DNA of 64,000 nucleotides from Hymenobacter yonginensis (GCF_027625995.1 NZ_CP115396.1:62001-126000), one strand, 5' to 3'. Counted from the first letter of the stretch, positions 33,192 through 42,996 are shown. Program-made: numbers and translations. The notes: generated from the letters alone by a model not told the origin.

Positions 33192-33815
33192 ATGAAACCA
33201 TTCTACGAGTCATTTGTGCCTGGGCAGCTGTATTCGGTACCCGAGTTCTTGGCGTTGGGACAGCAGGGCGAAGACCGGCACGAATTCTACGACGGGCAGG
33301 TCTGGCCTTTTCCGGCTGATACGCTGCGGCACAACCTGCTGGTGCAGAACTGCTCACTTCCTCTGTTTGTACAACGTAAACAATTTGGCCTCGACGTATT
33401 CAGTACCGGCATGATGCTGGAAGTGCTACCCGGTCGCTACTACACTTATCCCGACGTAATGCTATTAGATACCGCGCCGTATTCTGGCCAAGAATGCGTG
33501 TTGCAAAACCCACTGGTACTTATCGAAGTGCTGGACCCGCTGTGGGCAGAGTGTGACCAGGCATGGAAGTGCGCCCACTACCGCCACCTCGACTCGCTCC
33601 AACAGTATGTCCTGGTTTCACAAACGCAGCAGTTCGTGGAATCCTACCGGCGCACAGCGGCGGGAGAGTGGCGCTACGAGGCGTCTATAAAACCGGATGA
33701 TATGTTGGTTATTGCTGATACTGGCTTGCAGTTGACGTTGCGGGAAATCTACGATGAGGTGGCAGTGCCGCTGTTGCAGCCGCAGCTTCCGGATATTCGC
33801 GAAACAATAAAATAA
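33192..33815 (+). CDS. Uma2 family endonuclease-like protein (DUF820)
   Basis: A 207-residue protein of the Uma2 / PD-(D/E)XK nuclease-like family. Visible are the start ..GQLYSVPEFLALG..DRHEFYDGQVW, the YPDVMLLDT aspartate, the LIEVLDP glutamate and a downstream lysine/tyrosine helix (WKCAHYRHLDSLQQYVLV). The family is abundant in Cytophagales and cyanobacteria but its physiological role is unknown. It is divergent from nuoA and 7 bases upstream of the zinc-ribbon gene. Confidence 0.85.
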   Translation: MKPFYESFVPGQLYSVPEFLALGQQGEDRHEFYDGQVWPFPADTLRHNLLVQNCSLPLFVQRKQFGLDVFSTGMMLEVLPGRYYTYPDVMLLDTAPYSGQECVLQNPLVLIEVLDPLWAECDQAWKCAHYRHLDSLQQYVLVSQTQQFVESYRRTAAGEWRYEASIKPDDMLVIADTGLQLTLREIYDEVAVPLLQPQLPDIRETIK

Positions 33816-33822
33816 CAGCCTA

Positions 33823-34365
33823 ATGAGCGACCATAGCATTGCAATTGTACCACAGGTATCCAGTTACCCTAACAGAGTGGCGAAGGCAAAGGAACTGCTA
33901 AACTGGCTGGTTGAAGATGATATAGTTAAGCCTACGCTTACATCCTGTGTTTTAGGATTTGATGGGGGTTACGCAATATCAGGGGGTGCTGAGAAAGTAA
34001 TTGGGTCGGCCAATAGACATACTTTTAGTTTAGATGTAAATGGACTTGAGATTATCACTGAAAGACACATCTTCGATACTGGTGGTAATGGAATAGAAGA
34101 AATTTACTGTCCGGCCTGTCAACAAAATCTGGCAGAAGAGGACTTGGGTTTTCTTGAGAACTGGTATGAGGGCAATCTAAATGACGTAGCTTGTCCAGTT
34201 TGCGACACTACGAATAGCATCCATCAGTTTCGGTTTACGCCTCAGTGGGGCTTCAGTGACTTGGGCTTCAAATTCTGGAACTGGCCTGACTTAACCGACG
34301 ATTTTGTAAGCAAGTTTCAACAGAAGTTGGGTGTCAATGTCTCTGTCATTTATCAACGTATATGA
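33823..34365 (+). CDS. Unknown protein with a four-cysteine zinc ribbon
   Basis: 180 residues, no signal peptide or membrane helix. Two CxxC pairs (CPACQQN at about 103 and CPVCDTT at about 126) can bind one zinc ion. The C-terminal part is aromatic-rich (WGFSDLGFKFWNWPDL). Family not recognised. It is clearly more AT-rich than its neighbours, which suggests acquisition. It starts 7 bases after the Uma2 gene, so the two are probably one transcript. A terminator follows at once. Confidence 0.75.
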   Translation: MSDHSIAIVPQVSSYPNRVAKAKELLNWLVEDDIVKPTLTSCVLGFDGGYAISGGAEKVIGSANRHTFSLDVNGLEIITERHIFDTGGNGIEEIYCPACQQNLAEEDLGFLENWYEGNLNDVACPVCDTTNSIHQFRFTPQWGFSDLGFKFWNWPDLTDDFVSKFQQKLGVNVSVIYQRI

Positions 34366-34409
34366 ATGCAAAAGGCCGCCCCGGTTTCACGGAGCGGCCT
34401 TTTGCATTC
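34364..34409. terminator. Bidirectional terminator
   Basis: GAATGCAAAAGGCCGC (34364-34379) pairs perfectly with its complement at 34394-34409 over 16 bp with a 14-base loop. It lies between the zinc-ribbon gene and the convergent P5C dehydrogenase gene. Confidence 0.88.
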
Positions 34410-34422
34410 AAAACCAATCGGC

Positions 34423-36087
<1,665 letters not shown>

Positions 36088-36147
36088 AATGAAGTGCTGG
36101 TTTGGCGTGATGGGTGGTGGGGAAGAGCAAAGGTAGAAAGCCCGGTC

Positions 36148-36525
36148 TTATTCGCGGTGGTACTGGCGCACGGAGTCCTGCTGTAGCTGCATCCAGTTGC
36201 TGTTATCGGTAACTACCCAATGGCCAGTCATCTTCTTTAGCTCATCGAGCTTTTTTCGACGGCGGTTTATCAGGTAGGCGGCGGGTAGCTGGGGTGCTGA
36301 AGGAGTGTATTGCAGCACGATGGTGTCGCCCATCAGCCGGAACTGGCCTTCTGCCTCAGCAGCGGGCAAGGATAAATGAAAGCCACCGTCTTTATATAGG
36401 TCCAAAGCCCAGATTCCGGCGAAGTTGTCAGAATAACCCGCTAAGATCCTTGGACGAACCGGAGTTGGCCAAAGCAGATAGGTGAGCAGAAAAAAAACAC
36501 CGAGGAATAAGAGCTTTTTTCTCAT
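36148..36525 (-). CDS. Small membrane-anchored protein, unknown
   Basis: 125 residues. An N-terminal helix (KLLFLGVFFLLTYLLW, about 4-19) after MRK acts as signal or anchor, followed by a small soluble domain (FAGIWALDLYKDGGFHLSLP, GDTIVLQYTP, GHWVVTDNSNWMQL) probably outside the cytoplasm. Beta-rich and reminiscent of lipocalin-like small domains, but no family can be named. It lies 16 bases before the end of the next unknown gene, in the same orientation. Confidence 0.7.
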   Translation of the reverse strand: MRKKLLFLGVFFLLTYLLWPTPVRPRILAGYSDNFAGIWALDLYKDGGFHLSLPAAEAEGQFRLMGDTIVLQYTPSAPQLPAAYLINRRRKKLDELKKMTGHWVVTDNSNWMQLQQDSVRQYHRE

Positions 36526-36540
36526 ACTCGAATAATAGCG

Positions 36541-36894
36541 TCAAAGTAATGGATGCTCAACGTGCCAGGGTGCATTAAAGGCAGTCGGGGCTACTCCGAG
36601 TTGCTGTAGTATATCATACAACTGCGCCTCGTCATTGGCATAGTAGGCCGCACTGCTCACGATGGCGAAATCCTCGTCTCCAGCTTCCGCATACTTCGCT
36701 AGAAGTGCCGTGTCAAACTCATTATCCGTGATGTAATAAAGGTGTGGCGGATGCGCGATTATACTACAAGTATTGATATTGGAATGAATGGCTACCCAAC
36801 GTCTGAAGCCTGGCGCGGAAGAGGATGCTTCAGCAGCAATAGGTTGCCGAAGCATCTCAATACGATTCCAGACTTTGATTGGAATGCGTTCCAT
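36541..36894 (-). CDS. Hypothetical cytoplasmic protein
   Basis: 117 residues from the ATG at 36894 (MERIPIKVWNRIEML); the frame upstream is the antisense of the neighbouring gene and is rejected. No signal peptide, helix or motif was recognised; it contains PPHLYYITDNEFDTALLAKY and ends PWHVEHPLL. It is co-oriented with the small anchored protein downstream. Function unknown. Confidence 0.65.
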   Translation of the reverse strand: MERIPIKVWNRIEMLRQPIAAEASSSAPGFRRWVAIHSNINTCSIIAHPPHLYYITDNEFDTALLAKYAEAGDEDFAIVSSAAYYANDEAQLYDILQQLGVAPTAFNAPWHVEHPLL

Positions 36895-36914
36895 TACCAA
36901 AGTGTGTAATAAGC

Positions 36915-37463
36915 CTACAGACGCTGCAGCAGCGCCCGCACCTGCCATTCCAGGTCGGCAACGGAGCCCGTGTTGTGCAGGGTGAAGTCGAAATGGGTGT
37001 AGTGGTCGAGGGCGGTTTCGGAGGGGTGGTCGTCGTCGCGGGTGCCGTCGCCGCGCTGGTGGAGCGGGTCGCCTTCCACGCGCACCATCAAGCCGCCGCG
37101 GCTGCGGATGAGGTCGGCTTCATTGGGAAAGCGCACGTCCGGAATCAGGGTGTGCTGCTCGGCCGGTAGCTGCGAGAAAAACGCCTGCACCCAGATATCG
37201 GGCTCCCAGAGGCGCAGTGCTAATCCGACCTGCTGGAGCATCTCGCCGCGGGTGCGGCCGAAGGCAGGCAGCTTCTCGGCCTTTCCTTGCTGGGAGAAAT
37301 ACGGGGCCGTGCCCTCGCCGGCCAGTGCCGCACACACGGCTTTGATGGGCTCGCCCACCGAGCGGATATGCCAGCGCTGCTGGGGTTGCAACTGCTGCAT
37401 GAGGCGGGCCACCGTGTCTTTACCACTGCCGCGCCGCCCCGAAAAACCGATTAGTCGTGTCAT
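36915..37463 (-). CDS. Deoxynucleotide monophosphate kinase-like P-loop protein
   Basis: 182 residues. The P-loop FSGRRGSGKDTVARLM at the N-terminus is followed by PDVRFPNEADLIRSRGG and DHYTHFDFTLHNTG, the pattern of phage T4-type deoxynucleotide monophosphate kinases and related AAA_18-like kinases. It probably phosphorylates dNMPs or acts on another small nucleotide. The ATG at 37463 places the P-loop about 8 residues in; the longer frame runs into an inverted repeat. Outside phages this family is often found as a lone chromosomal gene. Confidence 0.75.
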   Translation of the reverse strand: MTRLIGFSGRRGSGKDTVARLMQQLQPQQRWHIRSVGEPIKAVCAALAGEGTAPYFSQQGKAEKLPAFGRTRGEMLQQVGLALRLWEPDIWVQAFFSQLPAEQHTLIPDVRFPNEADLIRSRGGLMVRVEGDPLHQRGDGTRDDDHPSETALDHYTHFDFTLHNTGSVADLEWQVRALLQRL

Positions 37464-37483
37464 CGGGGGCAAAGGTATACTGC

Positions 37484-37563
37484 CTGTCATTCCGACGCAG
37501 GAGGAATCTGGGTGAAGGTATTGAGACAAGCTCACTCAGATTCCTCCTGCGTCGGAATGACAG
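37484..37563. repeat. Interspersed inverted repeat, family B variant (CGACGCAGGAGGAATCT)
   Basis: CTGTCATTCCGACGCAGGAG...AATCTG pairs with ...CAGATTCCTCCTGCGTCGGA...TGACAG. The core GAGCGGAGC of other copies is replaced by GACGCAGGA on both arms, so the arms co-vary and keep pairing. Confidence 0.92.
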
Positions 37564-37567
37564 GTGG

Positions 37568-38260
37568 CTACAGAATCTCCTTCAGCTCGCTCAGGGAGCT
37601 GATTTCGTAGGTAATCTGGTTGAAGTGGCGGCGTTTGGCGGGATTGAAGTACACCTGGTCGAGGCCGGCGTTGTAGGCTCCTAGCACGTCGCACTCCAGG
37701 TTGTCGCCAATCATGAGGCTTTCTGCGGCGTTAGCACCGGCGCGCTCCAGCGCGTGCTCGAAAATGCGGGTATCGGGCTTGAGGTGGCCGCAGCACTCCG
37801 ACGTCACGATTTCCTCGAAATACTCTGTGAGCTGGGACGCATCGAGCTTGAGGTACTGGATGTCGCGGAAGCCATTGGTGATGAGGTGCAGGCGGTAGCC
37901 TTTGTCGCGCAGGTAATCCAGCACCTCGTAGGTGTACGGAAACACGGCCTTTTTCAGGGGCAGCAGGTCGGTGAACTGCTCCGAGATGCCCGCCGGCGAG
38001 TCTTCCTCCCGCAGCCCCAGTTGCACGAAGGTGCGCGGGAAGCGGGTGGCGCGCAACTGCTGCTGGTTGATTTTGCCGCCCTGGTACAGCCGCCACAGGC
38101 CGTGGTTGATATCAGAATACTCCTTAATAAACTTCTCCACCGACACCCCGTGCCGGCCGATGTTGTGCTCAGCGAACAGGTGGCGCAGGGTTTCATCGGC
38201 GTTGGTTTCAAAGTCCCACAGCGTATGGTCGAGGTCGAAGAAGAGGTGACGGTATTTCAC
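37568..38260 (-). CDS. YjjG-family noncanonical pyrimidine nucleotidase (HAD)
   Basis: 230 residues, HAD superfamily with an alpha-helical cap. Motif I is FFDLDHTLWDF (nucleophile and acid aspartates), motif II LITNGF, and motif III ECCGHLKPDTRIFEHAL with GDNLECDVLGAYNAGL. YjjG-type enzymes dephosphorylate non-standard nucleoside monophosphates as house-cleaning. Translation starts at GTG 38260 (GTG AAA TAC CGT); no in-frame ATG lies near. Confidence 0.9.
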   Translation of the reverse strand: MKYRHLFFDLDHTLWDFETNADETLRHLFAEHNIGRHGVSVEKFIKEYSDINHGLWRLYQGGKINQQQLRATRFPRTFVQLGLREEDSPAGISEQFTDLLPLKKAVFPYTYEVLDYLRDKGYRLHLITNGFRDIQYLKLDASQLTEYFEEIVTSECCGHLKPDTRIFEHALERAGANAAESLMIGDNLECDVLGAYNAGLDQVYFNPAKRRHFNQITYEISSLSELKEIL

Positions 38261-38302
38261 TGGTGATGCGTAAGGAAGGTGATGAGGTGAATAGGGGAGG
38301 GG

Positions 38303-38405
38303 AGAACGTCATGCAGAGGCGCAGCCGAAGCATCTCGTTCGGATAGTAAGCAATAGCACCACAACGTCAGCGCGCGAGATGCTTCGCTCCGCTCTGCATG
38401 ACGTT
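38303..38405. repeat. Interspersed inverted repeat, family A
   Basis: The left arm GAACGTCATGCAGAGGCGCA...GAAGCATCTCG pairs with CGAGATGCTTCGCTCCGCTC...GCATGACGTT. The middle of the arms is imperfect. It lies between the nucleotidase and ferredoxin genes. Confidence 0.88.
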
Positions 38406-38413
38406 TAGGGAAA

Positions 38414-38812
38414 TCAGTCGACCTGCAGCCGTTCCACAATCCGGCCTTCGCCCAGGTGCTCGTGCACGATGTCGGCGGCGTCTTTGGGACGGACGTTTCC
38501 GTACACGGTGCCTTCGGGGTGGATGATAAGGGCGGCGCCGGGGCCTTTCTTGCACTGCTTGCAGAGGTCGAGACAGTTGCAGGTTTGCACCCGCACTTTG
38601 CGCTTCTCGCCGCCGCTGAGCAGCTTTTTCAGGCCCTGCTTCTTGAGTTCGGATTTCAGGGCTTTCACGACATCCTTGCCCACCTCATCCTTCTGGGCAG
38701 TGCAAACAAACAGGCGGGTAACGGGCGCAACAGATTTCACTGGCAACAAATAGAAACGAAAAGATACCTCCCGAAAGTCCCGGGAAAAAATCAGCGTAAA
38801 TATCTGCGCCAC
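38414..38812 (-). CDS. Thioredoxin-like [2Fe-2S] ferredoxin
   Basis: 132 residues from GTG 38812; the start may be further in, before VTRLFVCTAQKDEVG. The thioredoxin-fold [2Fe-2S] ligands are the cysteine of LFVCTAQK, CNCLDLC and C in KQCKKGPG, and the pattern ends YGNVRPKDAADIVHEHL as in the NuoE-related stand-alone ferredoxins. It is a soluble electron carrier with unknown partner. The GTG abuts the TGA of the ArsR gene, so translation is likely coupled. Confidence 0.8.
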   Translation of the reverse strand: MAQIFTLIFSRDFREVSFRFYLLPVKSVAPVTRLFVCTAQKDEVGKDVVKALKSELKKQGLKKLLSGGEKRKVRVQTCNCLDLCKQCKKGPGAALIIHPEGTVYGNVRPKDAADIVHEHLGEGRIVERLQVD

Positions 38813-39202
38813 TCAGTGATTCCCGGTCCAGCGGCGGTTTTGCAGCTTATACGCGGCCAGCTCCCGGTTCGACCAGAGCGTCTGGTAAATCTTCTGGTCG
38901 TGTTGCAGCTGCTGGTCGCGCTCCATGTAGCCGAGTAGCTGCTGCACGAAGTCCAGGCCTTCATCTTTCAGATAATAGAATACCCAGTTGTCGAGGCGGC
39001 GGAAGCTGACCAGGCCGGCATTTTTGAGGAACGCTAATTGCCGGGAGGTTTTGGTCTGGGTGAAGTCCAGCACCTGTTCCAGGTCGGAGATGCACATTTC
39101 CTGGTTGCGCCAGAGCAGATGCAGAATTCGCACGCGGCTTTCGTCGCCGAAAGCTTTGAATAGTTGCTGGCCGAATGCAACGCTGAAGTGTTTGAGGCGC
39201 AT
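38813..39202 (-). CDS. ArsR-family winged-helix transcriptional regulator
   Basis: 129 residues from ATG 39202 (MRLKHFSVAFGQQLFKAFGD). ArsR HTH: FGDESRVRILHLLWRNQEMC, ISDLEQVLDFTQTKTSRQLAFLKNAGLV, with a beta-wing RRLDNWVFYYLKD. A Cys lies at the classic metal position region (EMCISDL), but a full metal-binding ELCVCDL box is not present, so the sensed signal is unknown. It ends directly at the start of the ferredoxin gene, which it probably co-regulates. Confidence 0.9.
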   Translation of the reverse strand: MRLKHFSVAFGQQLFKAFGDESRVRILHLLWRNQEMCISDLEQVLDFTQTKTSRQLAFLKNAGLVSFRRLDNWVFYYLKDEGLDFVQQLLGYMERDQQLQHDQKIYQTLWSNRELAAYKLQNRRWTGNH

Positions 39203-39313
39203 CTTTAGACGAAGAAGTAGCAAAAGTGAACCGGAACCGGCCGGCGCGAATTTACCTCAAACCCGGTAGCGGCCCCCAAAAGTGCCGTATACTTGTAGTC
39301 TGTAATACCCTGT

Positions 39314-40000
39314 ATGTCTGTAGTAGTTCGATTTTCTTTGCGGCTGGCCGCCTGTGTGCTGGTAATGCTGGCCTGCTGGCTGCTGCCGACTGCCGCCCGG
39401 GCCCAGGGCCAGCAGCGCGTGGTGCAGTTCACGGGCATCGTGGCCACCGGCGACTCGCTGCTGGGTGTGCCCGGCGCCACCGTGTTTGTGCCCAAAGCCG
39501 GCCGTGGCACCGCCACCAACGCCTACGGCTACTTCTCGCTGCCCGTGCTGGCCGGCGACAGCATTATCATCCGCAGCCTGGGCTACCGCAACCAGTACGT
39601 GGTGATTCCGCCCGACTACCCGCGCCAGAGCTACTCCGTGATTGTGCAGCTGCGCGAAGACGTGACCGTGCTGCCGGAGGTACGCATCTTCCCTTACGCC
39701 ACCGAAAAGGCCTTCAAGGAAGCCTTCCTGGCCTTGCGCCTGCCCAAGGAGCGGGGTTCCAGCTCCGCCGAAAACCTCAACCAGGACATTCTGCGCCGCA
39801 TCTTCAACAACGCCCCCGTCACGAGCATGGGCAACTACCGCCAGACCATGCAGATGCAGCAGCTGGAGCAACAGCGCCGCATGGGCATGGGCCCTTCGCA
39901 GTATTCCAACAACCCACTGCTCAATCCTTTCAGCTGGCTGCAGCTGATAAAGCAGGTGAAAGACGGTGAGTTCAAGAAGAAGGAAGGCGTCGATTACTAA
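39314..40000 (+). CDS. Exported protein with carboxypeptidase-regulatory-like domain
   Basis: 228 residues. A signal peptide (about 1-30, ending PTAARAQG) is followed by a beta-sandwich of the CarboxypepD_reg-like type (VQFTGIVATGDSLLGVPGAT, GTATNAYGYFSLPVLAGDSI, IRSLGYRN) to about residue 125. The rest is a charged, glutamine/methionine-rich tail with FKEAFLALRLP and GNYRQTMQMQQLEQQRR. In Bacteroidota such domains begin TonB-dependent receptors or occur alone in the envelope. Exact role unknown. Confidence 0.85.
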   Translation: MSVVVRFSLRLAACVLVMLACWLLPTAARAQGQQRVVQFTGIVATGDSLLGVPGATVFVPKAGRGTATNAYGYFSLPVLAGDSIIIRSLGYRNQYVVIPPDYPRQSYSVIVQLREDVTVLPEVRIFPYATEKAFKEAFLALRLPKERGSSSAENLNQDILRRIFNNAPVTSMGNYRQTMQMQQLEQQRRMGMGPSQYSNNPLLNPFSWLQLIKQVKDGEFKKKEGVDY

Positions 40001-40066
40001 GTTGGATGGAAAGCCCGTCCTGCCGAGCGGAGCGAATCACTTAGCCAGTCTAACTTCCCAAGCAAA

Positions 40067-40109
40067 CACAAAGCCCCTGACGTCCGCACGGACGTCAGGG
40101 GCTTTGTGC
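40067..40109. terminator. Intrinsic terminator
   Basis: CAAAGCCCCTGACGTCCG and its complement CGGACGTCAGGGGCTTTG form a perfect 18-bp stem (40069-40086, 40090-40107), flanked by A and T. It ends the exported protein transcript. A single degenerate family B arm (CCTGCCGAGCGGAGCGAATC) lies just before it at about 40019-40038. Confidence 0.85.
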
Positions 40110-40229
40110 TTCGTCAGGGCATAATGCTTTGGCTAGGTTGAATGCCGGGTGCTGCTCGCCACGACAGTGCCTGCTTCAACCCTATGACCCAATATTCAGT
40201 ACAGCCACTGTTTGACCTTCGACTTTGCT

Positions 40230-41612
40230 ATGGATACCAACCTGCCGCGTACTTCCCAACCTCGTATCGTGATTATCGGCTGCGGCTTTGCCGGGCTGCG
40301 GCTGGTCAAGGACCTGGCCGACGCGCCCGTGCAGGTGGTAGTCATTGACCGTAACAACTACCACAACTTCCAGCCCCTGCTCTACCAGGTAGCAACCGGG
40401 GCGCTGGAGGCCGACAGCATTGCCTACCCCATCCGCAAGATTTTCGCGGGTCAGCAGAACTTCTTCTACCGCATGGCCGACGTGCAGCGCGTAGACCCGG
40501 CCACCAACACGCTCACCACCAACATCGGCGACATCCGCTACGACCACTTGGTGGTGGCCACCGGCTCGCTCACCAATTTCTTCGGTCTCACCAGCATCGA
40601 GCAGAATGCCATGCAGATCAAGAGCGTGCCCAATGCCCTGAACCTGCGCAGCTACCTGTTTCAGAACTTCGAGAAGGCCATTCTCACCGAAGACCCCGCC
40701 CGCCGACAGGCCCTCATGAACGTGGTGGTGGTGGGCGGCGGCCCCACCGGCGTAGAAATCTGTGGCTCCCTGGCCGAGATGCGCAAGGACGTGCTGCCCA
40801 AGGACTACCCTGAACTCGACCTCAAGCAGATGGAAATCTACCTCGTGGAATCGGGCGGGGAGGTGCTGGGGCCGATGAGCAAGGACTCGCAGGTGCAGGC
40901 CAAGGGCTATCTGGAGGAAATGGGCATCCACGTGCGCCTCAACACCCAGGCCAAGCACTTCGAGGACGGCAAACTATACTACTCCGACACCGAATTTATC
41001 CGCACCGAAAACCTGATCTGGGCCGCCGGCGTGAACGGGGCGGCGCTGGAAGGTCTGCCCGAAGCCGCTGTAGCCCGCAACAAGCGTGTGAACGTGGACA
41101 CGGTGAACCGCGTGCTGGGCTTCCAGAACGTGTACGCCATCGGCGACGTGGCCAACCTGGTGACGGAAGAAATGCCGCGCGGCTACCCGATGCTGGCGCC
41201 CGTGGCTATTCAGCAGGCCGAGCAGCTGGCCGACAACTTCAAACGGCTGCTGCGCGGCGAAACCCTCAAGCCGTTCAAGTACACCAACAAGGGCAGCATG
41301 GCCATTGTGGGCCGCAACCGCGCCGTGGTAGACCTGCCCGGCGACAAACACTTCGGCGGCTTCTTCGGGTGGCTCACCTGGCTATTTGTGCACCTGATGA
41401 CGCTGGTGGGCTTCCGCAACAAAGTCGTGACGCTGGTGGGCTGGGCCATCAGCTACTTCAGTTCCGACAAGGCCCTGCGCCTCATCATCCGCCCCTACAA
41501 GCGCAACGACTTCAAAGCCGACAAAGGCCTGGCCACCGCCATCCACAACGCCGCCACGCCCCAATACAACCCCTCCGTACCCGCCCCCAACGCCCCGGTA
41601 GTGGGCGGCTAA
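40230..41612 (+). CDS. Type II NADH:quinone oxidoreductase (NAD(P)/FAD-dependent)
   Basis: Single-subunit, non-proton-pumping NADH dehydrogenase on the inner face of the membrane, 460 residues from ATG 40230; the TTG at 40212 is less likely. The FAD site is VIIGCGFAGLRLVKDL, the second Rossmann NADH site VVVGGGPTGVEICGSLAE, and YAIGDVAN binds FAD. A C-terminal hydrophobic segment (FFGWLTWLFVHLMTLVG, VVTLVGWAISYF) should sit in the membrane. It gives an alternative entry of NADH electrons beside complex I, encoded in the same window. Confidence 0.93.
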   Translation: MDTNLPRTSQPRIVIIGCGFAGLRLVKDLADAPVQVVVIDRNNYHNFQPLLYQVATGALEADSIAYPIRKIFAGQQNFFYRMADVQRVDPATNTLTTNIGDIRYDHLVVATGSLTNFFGLTSIEQNAMQIKSVPNALNLRSYLFQNFEKAILTEDPARRQALMNVVVVGGGPTGVEICGSLAEMRKDVLPKDYPELDLKQMEIYLVESGGEVLGPMSKDSQVQAKGYLEEMGIHVRLNTQAKHFEDGKLYYSDTEFIRTENLIWAAGVNGAALEGLPEAAVARNKRVNVDTVNRVLGFQNVYAIGDVANLVTEEMPRGYPMLAPVAIQQAEQLADNFKRLLRGETLKPFKYTNKGSMAIVGRNRAVVDLPGDKHFGGFFGWLTWLFVHLMTLVGFRNKVVTLVGWAISYFSSDKALRLIIRPYKRNDFKADKGLATAIHNAATPQYNPSVPAPNAPVVGG

Positions 41613-41621
41613 AGAAAACGC

Positions 41622-41728
41622 AACGCAAAAATCCGTTTCGCGCCGAGCGAAGCGAGTAACCAGGTCTGCGCCAGTTGGCACCGTTCCGGCTACTTGCTTC
41701 ACTCGTCGCGAAACGGATTTTTGCGTTA
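41622..41728. repeat. Long inverted repeat between convergent genes (AACGCAAAAATCCGTTTCGCG)
   Basis: AACGCAAAAATCCGTTTCGC (from about 41622) and its complement ending at 41727 pair over about 21 bp, and the inner GAGCGAAGCGAGTAA/TTGCTTCACTCGTC also pair. It overlaps the stop codon of the aldolase gene and may end both transcripts. Confidence 0.85.
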
Positions 41729-42373
41729 CGCTGGCTGCAGCACCGCCAGCAGCTCCCGCACCTGGGCCGTGAGGCGGGCGGGCTCGTCGGTGTCGAGCAG
41801 GCGGGCATCGAGGCCGACGCAGGTGGCGCCGGCGGTTTTCCACTCCGTGAGGCTTTCGACGGTTGGCTGGATGCCGCCCGTGACCATGATAGGCACCTGG
41901 GGCAGCGGGCCGCGCAGAATGCCGAGGTAGGCGGGCGTGAGGTAAGCCGAGGGGAACAGCTTTACCAAGGTAGCGCCCAGGCGGTGGGCCTCATACACCT
42001 CGTTCAGCGTCTGGGCGCCTGGCAGCCAAGCCAGGTTGTAGCTGCGGCACACGGCGGCCACATCGGGGCTGCACACGGGCTGGATGATGAAGTCGGCGCC
42101 GGCCTCAATGAAGCGGCCGGCTTCCTCGGCCGTGAAGATGGTGCCCGCGCCCAGTAGCAGATCCGGGAAATCGGTTTCCACGAAACGCTGCAGCCGCTCG
42201 AAAATTTCCGGCGCCTGGGGGCCGCGGTTGGTGAACTCAAACAGCCGTACGCCGGCCGCGTGGCAGGCCGCCAGCACCCGCCGGGCGTAGTCTTCCTGAG
42301 CGTGGTAGAACACCGGAATCAGCGGGTGCTGGCGGGCTTGCGTGAGGGCGTGGGCGGCGGTAAAGCGGGGCAT
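41726..42373 (-). CDS. eda: KDPG / 4-hydroxy-2-oxoglutarate aldolase
   Basis: Class I aldolase that splits 2-keto-3-deoxy-6-phosphogluconate to pyruvate and glyceraldehyde 3-phosphate, 215 residues, soluble trimer. The catalytic glutamate is in RLFEFTNRG, the Schiff-base lysine in ATLVKLFPSAYL, and LLGAGTI and MVTGGIQPT form the phosphate site. No KDG kinase or 6-phosphogluconate dehydratase is adjacent, so sugar-acid breakdown is inferred from the family only. Start ATG at 42373. Confidence 0.92.
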   Translation of the reverse strand: MPRFTAAHALTQARQHPLIPVFYHAQEDYARRVLAACHAAGVRLFEFTNRGPQAPEIFERLQRFVETDFPDLLLGAGTIFTAEEAGRFIEAGADFIIQPVCSPDVAAVCRSYNLAWLPGAQTLNEVYEAHRLGATLVKLFPSAYLTPAYLGILRGPLPQVPIMVTGGIQPTVESLTEWKTAGATCVGLDARLLDTDEPARLTAQVRELLAVLQPA

Positions 42374-42376
42374 TTA

Positions 42377-42539
42377 TGGTGGAATAATGGGTTGGTGGAG
42401 TGACGGATTGTCATCCTGAGCTTGCGAAGGATCTTGTTACGGTAGAACGGCCCGTTGGTACGGTAATCGTTCAGGTACAAGAAGGTCCTTCGCAGGCTCA
42501 GCATGACAATCCGCCACTCCACCAACTCATTATCCACCA
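42377..42539. repeat. Nested inverted repeat, family C (GAAGGATCTTG) inside heptamer arms
   Basis: The inner element is GTCATCCTGAGC...GAAGGATC paired with GGTCCTTCGCAGGCTCAGCA...TGAC (42409-42510). The outer arms TGGTGGAATAATGGGTTGGT and ACCAACTCATTATCCACCA also pair. It thus combines two repeat styles in one structure. Confidence 0.88.
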
Positions 42540-42540
42540 G

Positions 42541-42915
42541 CTAAATGGCAAACTCGCTCAGCGCGCGGTAGACGTCATACACGTTTTTGTCGCCGCGGAA
42601 GGTTTTGCTGATGGGCTCGGTCTGGCCGCGCACCCAAATTTTTAGTTCGGCGTCGAGGTCGAAGTGGCCGGTGGTTTCCATCGAGAACCGCTCGATGCTG
42701 CGGTAGGGTAGGCTCAGGTACTCGCGCTTCTTGCCCGTTACGCCCTGCTTGTCTACCATGATCAGGCGCTTGGTGGTCAACACCATCAGGTCGCGCAGCA
42801 CGGCGTAGGAGTTGCGCACGGTTTCGCCGGGCGAGAGCAGCTGGCTCAGCTCCAACTGAATTTCCTGGGCATCAGTTTCAGAAGCATTGCCCAGCAGGCC
42901 GTCGAGAAGTCCCAT
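42541..42915 (-). CDS. Bacterial PH-domain protein (bPH_1)
   Basis: 124 residues, a single bacterial pleckstrin-homology domain (NSYAVLRDLMVLTTKRLIMV, EYLSLPYRSIERFSMETTGH, AELKIWVRGQTEPISKTF). No membrane helix. Such proteins are widespread and of unknown function; one structural member forms rings. Start ATG at 42915 (MGLLDGLLGNASE). It lies alone between an inverted repeat and a terminator. Confidence 0.85.
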   Translation of the reverse strand: MGLLDGLLGNASETDAQEIQLELSQLLSPGETVRNSYAVLRDLMVLTTKRLIMVDKQGVTGKKREYLSLPYRSIERFSMETTGHFDLDAELKIWVRGQTEPISKTFRGDKNVYDVYRALSEFAI

Positions 42916-42956
42916 GAGAGTAGTGAAAAGTTGGAGTGGAAGATGGCGGTAAGCTA

Positions 42957-42996
42957 AAGAAAAGAGCCGGACTACGCTGTAGGCCGGCTCTTTTGC
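42957..42996. terminator. Terminator of the M1 peptidase gene
   Basis: AAAGAGCCGG (42961-42970) pairs with CCGGCTCTTT (42983-42992), 12-base loop, with flanking A/T. It follows the stop codon of the minus-strand gene at 43027. Confidence 0.82.
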
